64,000 bases of DNA, taken from CAZOZZ01 sp965247425. GTDB taxonomy: Bacteria; Acidobacteriota; Terriglobia; 20CM-2-55-15. The position numbers and the translations under genes are program-made. The notes beneath the pieces are model-generated. The model was given only the letters and a program-made list of their open reading frames with translations, made no database searches and was not told where the DNA came from. The first letter of the stretch is position 1, and each line of letters opens with the position of its first letter. Location of the stretch: the NCBI GenBank assembly GCA_965247425.1, contig OZ252023.1, positions 4,960,001 through 5,024,000 of the forward strand, written 5' to 3'. Of the stretch, positions 17,690 to 26,487 are shown one piece after another.

Positions 17690-18082
17690 CTAGTTCACCT
17701 GCTTCTCCGCGTGCGAAACCTGCCCGTCAGGTTCCTTCTTCTCTCTCCAGTCCTCCTTTAGAGCCAGGTCCTGTACGACCAGCGTCAACTTTTGTTCCAG
17801 CCTCTCCAGCCGCACGTACATCCGGTACATAAGAAAGAACAGAAAGACCAAAGCCATACCAAGGAAAGTGCCGACGCCGACTCTTCCGCCACCCAGCGCG
17901 ATCAGCGAATCGACAATTGAGGGAAACAGAGCGACAACAACGATTCCAACCCACGTGACCGTCCAAAAGAGGAACATCTGGACCGATTCCCTCTTGGAAC
18001 GAAAGTCCACGTAGCTTTTCGATATGGCAACGCCTGCCAGCACAATTGAAAAGATCTTGGCAACGACAAGAAACATGGTCAA
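17690..18082 (-). CDS. DUF2304 membrane protein
   Basis: 130 residues with three membrane helices (FLVVAKIFSIVLAGVAIS, MFLFWTVTWVGIVVVALF, GTFLGMALVFLFFLMYRMY) and a cytosolic coiled-coil tail (RLERLEQKLTLVVQDLAL). This matches DUF2304, which is regularly encoded next to a GT2 dolichyl-phosphate-mannose-synthase-like enzyme. Here its start overlaps the GT2 stop by 4 bases. It is probably a membrane partner of that transferase, loading a sugar onto a lipid carrier. Confidence 0.75.
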   Translation of the reverse strand: MTMFLVVAKIFSIVLAGVAISKSYVDFRSKRESVQMFLFWTVTWVGIVVVALFPSIVDSLIALGGGRVGVGTFLGMALVFLFFLMYRMYVRLERLEQKLTLVVQDLALKEDWREKKEPDGQVSHAEKQVN

Positions 18083-18774
18083 ACCCGCCTCATCATCCTG
18101 ACGAACAGGTGCAGGATGATGTTCACTCCGTTCAGAAAATGCTGCCCTTTCGCACGTGAGTATGTCGTGTAAACGGCCTTGACCGGAAGAGCCCGGTAGC
18201 TCAACTGCTTGGAGAAAATCTCGCCTATTATCTCGGAACAGATGTCGTAGCCGTTCGCAGTCAGTTCGATTTCCTCCAGCGCCTTACGCGAAAAGCACTT
18301 GAAACCGGACTGGGAATCGGAAACGCTGCCGCGGTAAGCGATCAAGGTGATGGCGTTGAGCAACCAGTTTGCCGCCACACGGGACCAGGGCATCCCCCTG
18401 GGTCGCAACATTCTACTGCCAATAACCACATCGTGCCGGCCTTCGATGAGAGTACCGACCAGGTGTTTGATATCGGAGGGGTCATGTTGACCGTCTGCAT
18501 CTATCGTGACGACTACATCAGCGTCGAGTTCTCTTGCTGCACGCAGACCGGTTCTGGTCGCCGCACCGACTCCAAGATTGGTCAGGTGTCGAACAACGAG
18601 AGCCCCTGCGTTTTTCGCAATTTCGGCGGTGGAATCGGTCGATCCGTCGTCGACGACCAAGGGTATGACCGACCGTTCTCCGATATTCTTCGGGATGCCC
18701 TTGACAACTTCGCCAAGCGCGGTGGATTCGTTGTGAGCGGGCAGCACCACTACAATATATGAAGCCACGATCAC
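18079..18774 (-). CDS. GT2 glycosyltransferase, polyprenyl-phosphate sugar synthase type
   Basis: 231 residues. The GT-A fold motifs are present: IVVVLPAHNESTALGEVV at the start, DDGSTDSTAEIAKNAGA, and VVTIDADGQHDPSDI (DxD region). The segment GSVSDSQSGFKCFSRKALEE near residue 160 is typical of DPM1/DPG-synthase-like enzymes. It probably transfers a hexose from a nucleotide sugar to a polyprenyl phosphate on the cytosolic face. The GTG start overlaps the stop of the upstream CBS fragment (GTGA), and its own stop overlaps DUF2304. Confidence 0.85.
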   Translation of the reverse strand: MIVASYIVVVLPAHNESTALGEVVKGIPKNIGERSVIPLVVDDGSTDSTAEIAKNAGALVVRHLTNLGVGAATRTGLRAARELDADVVVTIDADGQHDPSDIKHLVGTLIEGRHDVVIGSRMLRPRGMPWSRVAANWLLNAITLIAYRGSVSDSQSGFKCFSRKALEEIELTANGYDICSEIIGEIFSKQLSYRALPVKAVYTTYSRAKGQHFLNGVNIILHLFVRMMRRV

Positions 18775-18911
18775 AGGCCTACATCGATCAAGTCGTGAAG
18801 GTGAATCATAGCTGCCGGCTTCGCTTCAGCGCTCACGATCGGCAGAATCGCCCGCGGCTTGGACCTCGCCCTCATCTTCTCCAGCACAGCGGCGGCCTTC
18901 ATATCTTGCTC
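18771..18911 (-). pseudogene. C-terminal CBS-domain remnant of a KdsD/GutQ-type sugar-phosphate isomerase
   Basis: The last 45 or so codons of this frame read AAVLEKMRARSKPRAILPIV and then PAAMIHLHDLIDVGL. This matches the end of the second CBS domain of arabinose-5-phosphate isomerases, which close with a HDLLRAG-type motif. The SIS domain and the first CBS domain are missing; upstream DNA is the end of a GT4 gene. The stop is still fused to the following GT2 start as GTGA, which suggests that a whole isomerase gene once preceded GT2 here. Whether the fragment is translated is unknown. Confidence 0.55.
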
Positions 18912-18948
18912 GACGGTCTCGGGCGAATCGTTCTCTCTGCGATGACGC

Positions 18949-20127
18949 TCATGGTGTTGCGGACTCCACAACAAATTCCTGATATACAGATTCTGCCTTA
19001 TCCAGGGTAGTTTCCAGCGAAAATTCCGACTCCACCATACGGGCCGTGTCACCGAAAGAATCTCCGCTCTTCTCCAGGACCGACTTCATTTTCCGAGCCA
19101 GGTCTCGAACGTCTCCGGCCTCGAAAACAAAAACACCCGGCTGGCCGGCCAGCTGTGATGCAAGGCCGCAGGCGGAAGACATTACAATAGGTTTTTCGCA
19201 CATCAGGGATTCGAGCGCAACCATGCCGAATATCTCGTTTCGCGATGGGACAACACACACATCGGAATCCACGAGCGCGGCCAGCTTCTCAGTGTGGCCC
19301 AGAAACCCCACAAAAGTAACCCGGCCGTTCATCTCTGCGGCTACCTGGCGCCGTAGCGCAGTTTCCTCGCCGTCATCCGGACCAGCAATCGCCAAATGAA
19401 CATCAGCCCCCAAACCAGTGCAGGCGCTGACCAGAAGATCTACGCCTTTGATATGGTTCAGCCTTCCCAAAAAGAGTACCAATTTCGGTGTCCGGATTTT
19501 CCACTTCTCGCGGAATGTTCCCTCGGCGGGCAGGTCGCGATAGTCTTCTGTCCGAACGGGGTTCGGCAGGATCCGAACCTTCTCTACGGATATTCCGAGG
19601 CTGGAGGCCTGTTCCGCCTCGAGTTCGGACACCGCCAATAGAGCCGAAGCGCTCTTTAGAATCGACCGTCCCCAAAGCGCGTCGTAGAGCACTTTCCGGC
19701 TACTCTTGCCCAGCCGAAGCAACCCTCCGTGGGGCGACACAACGTAGGGAATCCCAAGGTCCAGCGCTGCCCGATACGCTGAGACCGAAGTCATGGATCG
19801 CAGTTCATGGATGTGGATGAGGTCATAACCGTCAAGCTCGTTCCGAATTCTCGAGGAAAGCGTCGGCGCAAGGAAAAAACGATGGCGGAACGCCAGCCGA
19901 TTCGAGATATTGCGGTAATGCCGTATCTTCAGATTCTCATGGCACCTGCTCGATATGTCCGACTGCTGTCGGGACGAAAGCCGGGCGCGCCCGCCTGTGT
20001 CGGTCGTTAGGACCTTCATGGCGTGCCCGCGGTTGGCCATTCCACGGGCAATCTCGTATGCGCTTCGTGGAGGGCCACCATACTCCCAGGCTTCAACGAA
20101 GTACGGAATGACGAACGCAATGCGCAT
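18949..20127 (-). CDS. GT4 glycosyltransferase
   Basis: 392 residues from ATG 20127; the frame is open further upstream, but that part overlaps the next gene. The protein has two Rossmann-like halves. The N-terminal half has RIAFVIPYFVEAWEYGGPPR and DLIHIHELRS. The donor-binding half has KLVLFLGRLNHIKGVDLLV and the E-x7-E motif NEIFGMVALESLMCEKPIV. It is a retaining enzyme that would add a sugar to a lipid-linked glycan. The start is 3 bases after the stop of the upstream GT4 gene, so the two are surely co-transcribed. Confidence 0.9.
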   Translation of the reverse strand: MRIAFVIPYFVEAWEYGGPPRSAYEIARGMANRGHAMKVLTTDTGGRARLSSRQQSDISSRCHENLKIRHYRNISNRLAFRHRFFLAPTLSSRIRNELDGYDLIHIHELRSMTSVSAYRAALDLGIPYVVSPHGGLLRLGKSSRKVLYDALWGRSILKSASALLAVSELEAEQASSLGISVEKVRILPNPVRTEDYRDLPAEGTFREKWKIRTPKLVLFLGRLNHIKGVDLLVSACTGLGADVHLAIAGPDDGEETALRRQVAAEMNGRVTFVGFLGHTEKLAALVDSDVCVVPSRNEIFGMVALESLMCEKPIVMSSACGLASQLAGQPGVFVFEAGDVRDLARKMKSVLEKSGDSFGDTARMVESEFSLETTLDKAESVYQEFVVESATP

Positions 20128-20129
20128 TC

Positions 20130-21329
20130 TTAGAGAAACCCCTGGATCCAGGCCGCCATCTGATGCGCGATACCGCGCCATTCGTATTTCTCCTCCATGG
20201 CGGCACGGGCGTTCCGGCCTAGAGAAAGACGCCGATCGGGACGACCGAGCAGGTCCCTTACTTGCTCGACAAAGCCCTCTTGTGAAGAATAGACAACACC
20301 GTGGGTCTCCCCTTCCAGAAAAGGCAAGGTTCCGGGCAGCTCGGTCGCCACGAGAGGTTTGCCGCAGGCCAGGTATTGAAACAGCTTCGTCGGCAGGATA
20401 TCCCGCGTCACGTCGTTCAATTCGAACGGATTGATACAAACGACCGACCCACGGATAATGTCGGGAAGCATCTCGTAGGGTTGAAGACCCGTAAAAATTA
20501 CGTTATTCGCTACACCTTTCGCGAGCGCCAGCTCCCGAAGACGGGTTTGATCTTCTCCGTCCCCGACAACCAGAAGCCGGGCATTCGGATACGATATCAA
20601 GAGCTGCGGAAGATCCCGGATCACCCTGTCCAGGCCGCTGAATCTGTAGATCGTACCCATGAATAGAATCACGGGATCGCCAGGGCGGATACCCCATCTT
20701 GCGAGACAATCCTCTTTTCCAGGGCCCGGAGAAAACGTTTCAAGGTCCACGCCCGCCGGCAACACGTGAATTCGCCCCGATGGAACCCCATACGACTTCA
20801 CGTAATCCTTCAACCGGGGTGTCAACACCGAAACCCCATCAACCGCGTTGTACACATAGCGCTCCATGAGTCTTGTCGGCGGAGCCAGGAGTCGACTTGG
20901 CACCAGTTGGTGACTCACGTCTATCGATCTGAAGAAGACTGGAACACCGCACCGCCTGGCGGCGAGCAGAGATTGAACACCTGCCGTCGGCACGGCGTAT
21001 AGAAGCAAAGCGTCGAACGTGGACGCGTCGAGGGTCCGCTTGACCTCAAGCCCACTGGCAATGGCGCCGGAGACGCGGGACAAGAGCGGCAACCGAACAA
21101 TTCCGGGATGTCTCAGTGTGATGGACGCGCCGGGATACGCCCGATGGACCGCTGTATGAACTTTCGTCGACAGGTCGAAGAGAGGGAACCCGGGCGGTTC
21201 GGACCAGGTATCGTCAAAATCCACAACCGTAATATCGTGGCCGAGCAGTGACAGGGCCTCCGGAAGAATCTGAAATTCGTAGATGGGCTTCTTCAGATAA
21301 CTGACTTCGTGAACAACCAGTATCTTCAA
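20130..21329 (-). CDS. GT4 glycosyltransferase
   Basis: 399 residues. The N-terminus (KILVVHEVSYLKKPIYEFQI) and the C-terminal GT4 donor domain are clear: VILFMGTIYRFSGLDRVIRD, ARLLVVGDGEDQTRLRELAL, and TRDILPTKLFQYLACGKPLV in place of the classical E-x7-E loop. It is cytosolic or membrane-associated and retaining. It lies 25 bases after the epimerase gene in the same minus-strand run. Acceptor and donor cannot be named from sequence. Confidence 0.88.
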   Translation of the reverse strand: MKILVVHEVSYLKKPIYEFQILPEALSLLGHDITVVDFDDTWSEPPGFPLFDLSTKVHTAVHRAYPGASITLRHPGIVRLPLLSRVSGAIASGLEVKRTLDASTFDALLLYAVPTAGVQSLLAARRCGVPVFFRSIDVSHQLVPSRLLAPPTRLMERYVYNAVDGVSVLTPRLKDYVKSYGVPSGRIHVLPAGVDLETFSPGPGKEDCLARWGIRPGDPVILFMGTIYRFSGLDRVIRDLPQLLISYPNARLLVVGDGEDQTRLRELALAKGVANNVIFTGLQPYEMLPDIIRGSVVCINPFELNDVTRDILPTKLFQYLACGKPLVATELPGTLPFLEGETHGVVYSSQEGFVEQVRDLLGRPDRRLSLGRNARAAMEEKYEWRGIAHQMAAWIQGFL

Positions 21330-21354
21330 GAAATACTCTCTACGCCGCCCATTT

Positions 21355-22272
21355 TCATCGATCGATGCTATAGACCTGTTTCATCCAAGCCAGAGTCTGC
21401 TCGAGACCGTCGTCCAGACCGACGGTCGCTTTGTGTTTGAGATCGCCGACCGCTTTGCTGACGTCAACCACTTTGTCCTTCGTCGTGAAGGGTTCCGCTT
21501 CCTTGTAGCTCACGTCTTGGTCGTCTTTGCCCAATATGCGAAGAATGATATCCGATGCAGTCTTCATGTCATGCAGATCAATGCCGCCAATGTTGTACAC
21601 CTCACCGGGTTTGAAGTTGTCGAATATGTTCGCAATCGTAGTGCAGCAATCGCTAACGTACGTTGAGGTGCGGCGGTGACCCAGATAGACCGTGTAGGGC
21701 AGATCGTTCAGGGCGTGGTAACAGAAAATACATAAGGCGCTCCGATACGGACTGTAGTACTCGCCTGGCCCATATGTGTTGAACAGCCGGACGCGCACGG
21801 TTTCGGTACCGAACATCTCCGTCGAATTCAGGGTCTGCATTTCGTTGACCCACTTCGTGATCGCATAGTCGTTGAGCTGACGGATCTCATATTTGTCCAT
21901 CACATCCTCGACCATCACATCATCATAGTCACCATAGACTTCCGATGAAGAGAAATGAACCATTCGAAACTTGAAGCGTTCCTGCAGGCGCAACAGGTGC
22001 TTGAACCCGATCACGTTCGTCGTCCACAGGTTCTCGTAAAACTGCTCACCGTTCCACCGACCAAATTCCGCGGCAAGGTTGTAAACGAAACCAACCTCGT
22101 TCTCAAGAAAGATTCGCTCCAGCTGGCGGTACTGGGCGATGTCACATTTGTAATAGTTGGATGCGGAAGAATACCCACGATCCGCGATCAACAGCGAGTG
22201 ATTTCGCCGGGTCAACTCGTCAACGAGGGAGCGGCCAACGGTACCGAGTGCTCCAAGTACCAGAATCTTCAT
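21355..22272 (-). CDS. NAD-dependent epimerase/dehydratase (extended SDR)
   Basis: 305 residues. The Rossmann motif is GALGTVGRSLVDEL, the active-site pair is in DYAITKWVNEM (Tyr and Lys, YxxxK) and the catalytic Ser/Thr lies in MVHFSSSEVYGDY. The family acts on nucleotide sugars (UDP-glucose 4-epimerase, UDP-glucuronate decarboxylase and others). The sequence NTYGPGEYYSPYRS is the usual substrate-pocket loop. It likely supplies a modified nucleotide sugar to the neighbouring glycosyltransferases. Confidence 0.88.
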   Translation of the reverse strand: MKILVLGALGTVGRSLVDELTRRNHSLLIADRGYSSASNYYKCDIAQYRQLERIFLENEVGFVYNLAAEFGRWNGEQFYENLWTTNVIGFKHLLRLQERFKFRMVHFSSSEVYGDYDDVMVEDVMDKYEIRQLNDYAITKWVNEMQTLNSTEMFGTETVRVRLFNTYGPGEYYSPYRSALCIFCYHALNDLPYTVYLGHRRTSTYVSDCCTTIANIFDNFKPGEVYNIGGIDLHDMKTASDIILRILGKDDQDVSYKEAEPFTTKDKVVDVSKAVGDLKHKATVGLDDGLEQTLAWMKQVYSIDR

Positions 22273-22407
22273 CGATTATTCTTCCTTTCCTCTTGTTTCG
22301 GAATTTTTTGCTCCGGGTGAGCCGCGAGATACACCGGGACCATTTCAGCTCTTTCAGCCCGGGTTTGGGGAAAATGGAAACAACGGCATCTGTACAACCC
22401 GACAACC

Positions 22408-24618
22408 TCAGGGACCTAGCTGTTGCCACAGGGAAATGGCCTCCTGATGGTCGGGAGATCCCCTCAGGACGATTTGCAGATACCGGCGAGCGAGCGCGTC
22501 CTGGCCCGTCTGCATGTAGATCTTGGCCAGATGCAGATTCGTTGAGACATGGTCCGGATAAGTTTGCAGAATTTCTTCCAGGTGATCGATCGCCGTCGGG
22601 AATTCCTTCTTCGTCATGTAGAGCAACGCGACATTGTGATGCGCTTCAATAAAGATCGGTTCGACTCGAATGGCCTGTAGGTATTTTGCCATCGCCTCGT
22701 CGGGTCGGCCGAGCTGTTCCATGGCATAGCCGTAATTGAACCAGACGAGCTCTTCATTCGGATAGACGCCGAGAGCCTTTTCAAAATATTCCACGGCCGT
22801 ACCGAAATTCTGCGCTTCAAAGGCGATCTTCCCTAAAGTGTAGAGCGACTCAAAGTTCTCGCCGTCGTCCCTGAGGATCGTTTCGTGCTCGAATCTCAGC
22901 TCATCGGCGCGCCCGAGTTCCCACATGACGAGGACGTAACTGTCCAGGGGCGAAAACCCATTATCAAGCTCCAGGCTACGCTTATACGCCTGCCGCGCTT
23001 TTTCCAGTATCCGCCGCCTTTCGGTTTCAAACACCTGCTCGGACATCTGGCTGCGCCTGTTGATCAAGTCGCGTCGCATGTTCAGATACGAGGTGCCGAC
23101 GTTGTTGTATTCCATCGCGGCAAACGTGGGGTTGTCGGTACTTGCAGCGGAGTCTTCGAAAGCGGCGGCGGCCTCCTCGTAACGTCGGGTTCTCAGGTAG
23201 ATATTCCCCAGGGTATCTACGAATTGGTGCTTCTTGTCCGGCATCCGCTCCAAGGCTGCGCGGGTAATCTCGAGAGCCTTGTCAAACTCGGTACGGCGAA
23301 AGTACGTCATCGCCAGCGCATTATAGGCTCGGGGCTTGTCGGGCGATTTCGACACCACATCGATCCAGAGAGTCGCCTCATCTCTCCAGACGTGATTTCG
23401 CATGCTGGTACCCAGCGTCAGGACGAGCAGGATAGAGACGCCGACCGGGAGAGCTCGGATCTGGAATCCGGACTTCTCATTCAACAGGCGGAGTGCGGAA
23501 ACGACCAGCAAGGGAAATGACACGCAGAGACCGACCATCGGGAGGTAGAGTCGATGTTCGAAGATCACGTCCAGAATTGGGAAAAAACTCGATGTAGGTG
23601 CCAGTGTAACGAAGAACCAGAAGATCGAAAAAGCGAAAACCGGGTGGCTCTTACGGAGGCGCCACCCGATCGCGACGAGCGCGATTAGAATCGCGCCTGA
23701 AAGAAGGACGGCCGGTTCAAAAGGGCTGATCGACGGGCGAAAATCGTAATCCAGGTTCAGCCCGACCGGAAAGAACAGAATCTGGATGTAACGTACGATC
23801 ACACGAAGCTGCGTCATGAAATAGCTGGATACAGACAGATGCCCGACAAGATTGGCGCCCACGGATCCGCTCAGCGGACCCGTCAGGATGTAATACGAGA
23901 CGGCACTGCCTCCAATGACGAAAGTGATATAGAATCTCCACCTGCTCACCACGGAACGAAGACTTCCTCCCGACAGGAAAATAAAATCGTAGACAACAAG
24001 TACGGCGGGCAACGTGATGACGGTTTCTTTCGAGAGAAGGCCCAGGAACAAAACGGACGCGACGGCCAGACTCAAAAGGAAGCCGATACGTTCTTTTGGC
24101 GTTTTGATGAACAACAGAAAAGCGCCGAGGAAGAAGAAGGTTGAAAGTAACTCGGAGCGGCTGGAAATGTAAGTCACCGATTCGGTCTGCACCGGATGAA
24201 CCACGAAGAAGCCGGCAGCGAGGATCGCGTACCAGCGAACCAGACGCTCATCGTCGATCACTTTTCGCAGGACCAGGCCGGCGACCAGCAGCATCAAGAG
24301 GCCGTTGGCAAGGTGGAGAATCAGATTCACCAGATGGTAGCCCCAGACGTCCTGACCCGAGAGCACATAATTGATCGTAAACGTCAGGTACAGTAACGAC
24401 CTGCTTCCGAGGATCACTTCGTCCAGGTAATCCCCGAAGCGCACCGTCGAGTTTCGCTGGATGGAGAGAAAATCGTCAAACACCAGGGGCACATCGAAGG
24501 TATTTCCATAAGCGATTCCACCAATCAACAGAACGACGGCCATTCCCAACCACATAGGTGGAACGAAAGGACGTCCGCCGGAATTCCTTTTTTTTCGCTT
24601 CGCCGCTCGTTTCTTCAT
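22408..24618 (-). CDS. TMTC-like multi-pass membrane protein with C-terminal TPR repeats
   Basis: 736 residues. A basic N-terminus (KKRAAKRKKRNSGGR) precedes about ten membrane helices to residue 420 or so. The luminal-side motif DVPLVFDDFLSIQRN and the VHPVQTESVTYISSRSELLS segment are characteristic of the TMTC/GT-C architecture, with acidic catalytic residues in the first loop. About seven TPR units follow (AYNALAMTYFRRTEFDKALE, VWFNYGYAMEQLGRPDEAMA). TMTC proteins in animals are O-mannosyltransferases using a polyprenyl-phosphate mannose donor, and the adjacent DPM-like GT2 genes fit such a role here. It overlaps the upstream GT2 stop by 4 bases. Confidence 0.8.
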   Translation of the reverse strand: MKKRAAKRKKRNSGGRPFVPPMWLGMAVVLLIGGIAYGNTFDVPLVFDDFLSIQRNSTVRFGDYLDEVILGSRSLLYLTFTINYVLSGQDVWGYHLVNLILHLANGLLMLLVAGLVLRKVIDDERLVRWYAILAAGFFVVHPVQTESVTYISSRSELLSTFFFLGAFLLFIKTPKERIGFLLSLAVASVLFLGLLSKETVITLPAVLVVYDFIFLSGGSLRSVVSRWRFYITFVIGGSAVSYYILTGPLSGSVGANLVGHLSVSSYFMTQLRVIVRYIQILFFPVGLNLDYDFRPSISPFEPAVLLSGAILIALVAIGWRLRKSHPVFAFSIFWFFVTLAPTSSFFPILDVIFEHRLYLPMVGLCVSFPLLVVSALRLLNEKSGFQIRALPVGVSILLVLTLGTSMRNHVWRDEATLWIDVVSKSPDKPRAYNALAMTYFRRTEFDKALEITRAALERMPDKKHQFVDTLGNIYLRTRRYEEAAAAFEDSAASTDNPTFAAMEYNNVGTSYLNMRRDLINRRSQMSEQVFETERRRILEKARQAYKRSLELDNGFSPLDSYVLVMWELGRADELRFEHETILRDDGENFESLYTLGKIAFEAQNFGTAVEYFEKALGVYPNEELVWFNYGYAMEQLGRPDEAMAKYLQAIRVEPIFIEAHHNVALLYMTKKEFPTAIDHLEEILQTYPDHVSTNLHLAKIYMQTGQDALARRYLQIVLRGSPDHQEAISLWQQLGP

Positions 24619-25289
24619 GGAAACAGCCTCTTCCTGAAAAGAAAGAAAACATTCCTCACACCGTCACGATAGGGCTGAAGTTTTTTTTCTCCCACACGCT
24701 GGGAGTAGTCGATGGACATCTCTCTAAACCCGATCGAACGGTTTCTAATCGCTTCGATTTTGATCTCCTCGGAGAACGCCATACCGTCGCTGGTTAAGCT
24801 CATCTTCTCGAGTGCGTCCCTTCGGAAAACCCACATACCACTTTGGGAATCATTCACCCACCTCAGAAACAACACGGACATGGTCACCGACAACAGGCGA
24901 TTTCCGATTCGATGCTTCATCGTCATCGAATCCGGCTTCAAAGTGGGGAAGCGGGAAGCCGAGAGAAAGCCGACACCGCAATGAAGGAACGCCTCAAGCA
25001 GGTAGCTCAGGGCATCGGCGGGATACGAATGGTCGCCGTCCAGGGTCACGATGATGTCACCCGTCGCATGGGAAAAACCTTTCTTGTAGGCCCGGCCGTA
25101 GCCCCTATGCAGTTCCGCCACAACGATCGCGCCCAATTTCTCGGCGATTTCGGCTGTCCGATCCGTGGAGTCGTTGTCGACAACGATGACTTCATCGACG
25201 AAGTGCGGCAGTTCCTCCAGGACCCTGCGAATCCCCTCCTCTTCGTTCAAGCACGGAATCACCACGGTTACGGCGTATCCCTTGTACAT
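24615..25289 (-). CDS. GT2 glycosyltransferase, DPM1-like
   Basis: 224 residues. Motifs: AVTVVIPCLNEEEGIRRVLE, VVDNDSTDRTAEIAEKLGA, IIVTLDGDHSYPADALSYLL (DxD) and WVNDSQSGMWVFRRDALEKM. No membrane helix is visible. It most likely makes a polyprenyl-phosphate-linked sugar. Its stop overlaps the start of the TMTC-like gene, which makes it the probable donor synthase for that protein. Confidence 0.87.
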   Translation of the reverse strand: MYKGYAVTVVIPCLNEEEGIRRVLEELPHFVDEVIVVDNDSTDRTAEIAEKLGAIVVAELHRGYGRAYKKGFSHATGDIIVTLDGDHSYPADALSYLLEAFLHCGVGFLSASRFPTLKPDSMTMKHRIGNRLLSVTMSVLFLRWVNDSQSGMWVFRRDALEKMSLTSDGMAFSEEIKIEAIRNRSIGFREMSIDYSQRVGEKKLQPYRDGVRNVFFLFRKRLFP

Positions 25290-25292
25290 GCG

Positions 25293-26351
25293 TCAAAAAG
25301 GACCGCCCAGATCCATAACAAATTCGTAGGTTTCTCGGCCGTGCAAAGACTCCGTCAAAACAATCGACAGATCGTTCCCGGGTTCGACATCTTCTCTCTT
25401 CTTCAGGTGCAGAAACCCCTCCCCCTTGCTCTCGATCACGTCGCTGTGACCCAGGATGTCCAGCGTGCCACCGACGGTCACGTAGGAAATACGAGCTTCC
25501 CGGTCGGAGTTGTTGCGAATGAGGAAATGAAACTCGTCGGGTGAGGGCGGATCGGCCTGCCGTCGACTGAGGGTCAATGGGGCGAACACCGTGCCGCGAA
25601 CGGTGACCGTCCTTCGAAATGAAACGCCGCGGTACTCGATGTCCAGCGGAACAGGGATATCGAACGGCCCTTCCCAGTCACTGGAGTCAACCCGTAAGAA
25701 GATGGCATCGGTGCCGGCCGGGACTCGACGCGCGGAACCGGTCAGGTCCAGGAACGTTGATGACAGGAAAGTACCGAAACGAATCGGCGCCTCGCCGGTG
25801 TAGTTGATCGGGATTGGAATCTCCATGATCTCCGTTTGAGTCAGGGTTCCGATCTCGAACCGGTCTTCCAGCAGCTCAAAAACATCTGCAAATTCGCGGA
25901 CGATCTCCTCGGGATCGACCCCGGAAACCTCTGGCGAGCCCGAAGTCAACACCTTGTCGAATCCCTTGGCGTCAAAGTACCATTCGCCATCGACACGCAC
26001 CCAGGGGTCTGCGGCTGTCCATTCTTGAGAGACTGTCCCGGAAACAGCCGCCGGCATCTCCAGAGTGACCCGCACCGCGACCCTCTTCGGATCCTCGGTC
26101 AGATCCACTCCCACGACACGCGGGTTTTGATACAGCATTCTCCCGGCGGACAGCACCAGGTCTCGTTTCTCCGGCAGAACAAATTCCATGGACTGCACGA
26201 GCCGACCCGCCGACAGCAGGCTTCGGAATTCCTGGGCTCTTGAAAGTAGCTCGCTCAAGTCTGCCGGAACGACCACCTGCTGTGCCGGATGGGCGCCCAC
26301 GAGGGCCTCAAGACTGAACAGCATCAATACCAGCCGAAACAGTTTCTGCAA
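25293..26351 (-). CDS. Exported protein of unknown function with Ig-like beta segments
   Basis: 352 residues. I chose TTG 26351 because GTAGGAG lies 7 bases upstream; the frame extends to 26432 but without a ribosome site. The N-terminus (LFRLVLMLFSLEALVGAHPA) is a signal peptide. An N-terminal helical part (LSELLSRAQEFRSLLSAGRL) is followed by strands VRVTLEMPAAVSGTVSQEWT, WVRVDGEWYFDAKGF and repeated beta segments. No known family was recognised. The stop is 3 bases before the GT2 start, so it heads the glycan operon. A long terminator lies upstream. Confidence 0.6.
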   Translation of the reverse strand: MQKLFRLVLMLFSLEALVGAHPAQQVVVPADLSELLSRAQEFRSLLSAGRLVQSMEFVLPEKRDLVLSAGRMLYQNPRVVGVDLTEDPKRVAVRVTLEMPAAVSGTVSQEWTAADPWVRVDGEWYFDAKGFDKVLTSGSPEVSGVDPEEIVREFADVFELLEDRFEIGTLTQTEIMEIPIPINYTGEAPIRFGTFLSSTFLDLTGSARRVPAGTDAIFLRVDSSDWEGPFDIPVPLDIEYRGVSFRRTVTVRGTVFAPLTLSRRQADPPSPDEFHFLIRNNSDREARISYVTVGGTLDILGHSDVIESKGEGFLHLKKREDVEPGNDLSIVLTESLHGRETYEFVMDLGGPF

Positions 26352-26434
26352 GTTCGAACTCCTACGGGCAGAGCGATGACAAATTATATCAAAGCACGGC
26401 GCTAACTCTTCTCTCCAACCGCAAAAATGCACGC

Positions 26435-26467
26435 AAAAAAAGGGGGGGCGGAACGCCCCCCCTTTTT
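26435..26467. terminator. Bidirectional intrinsic terminator
   Basis: A run of seven A, a GGGGGGGCG stem, a GGAA-type loop, the complementary CGCCCCCCC and a run of five T form a near-ideal intrinsic terminator on both strands. It is 20 bases after the stop of the Thr/Ser-rich exported protein gene, for which it is the terminator. It also insulates the glycan operon that starts at 26351. Confidence 0.9.
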
Positions 26468-26487
26468 CTTGCTGTCAATACCGCTCG

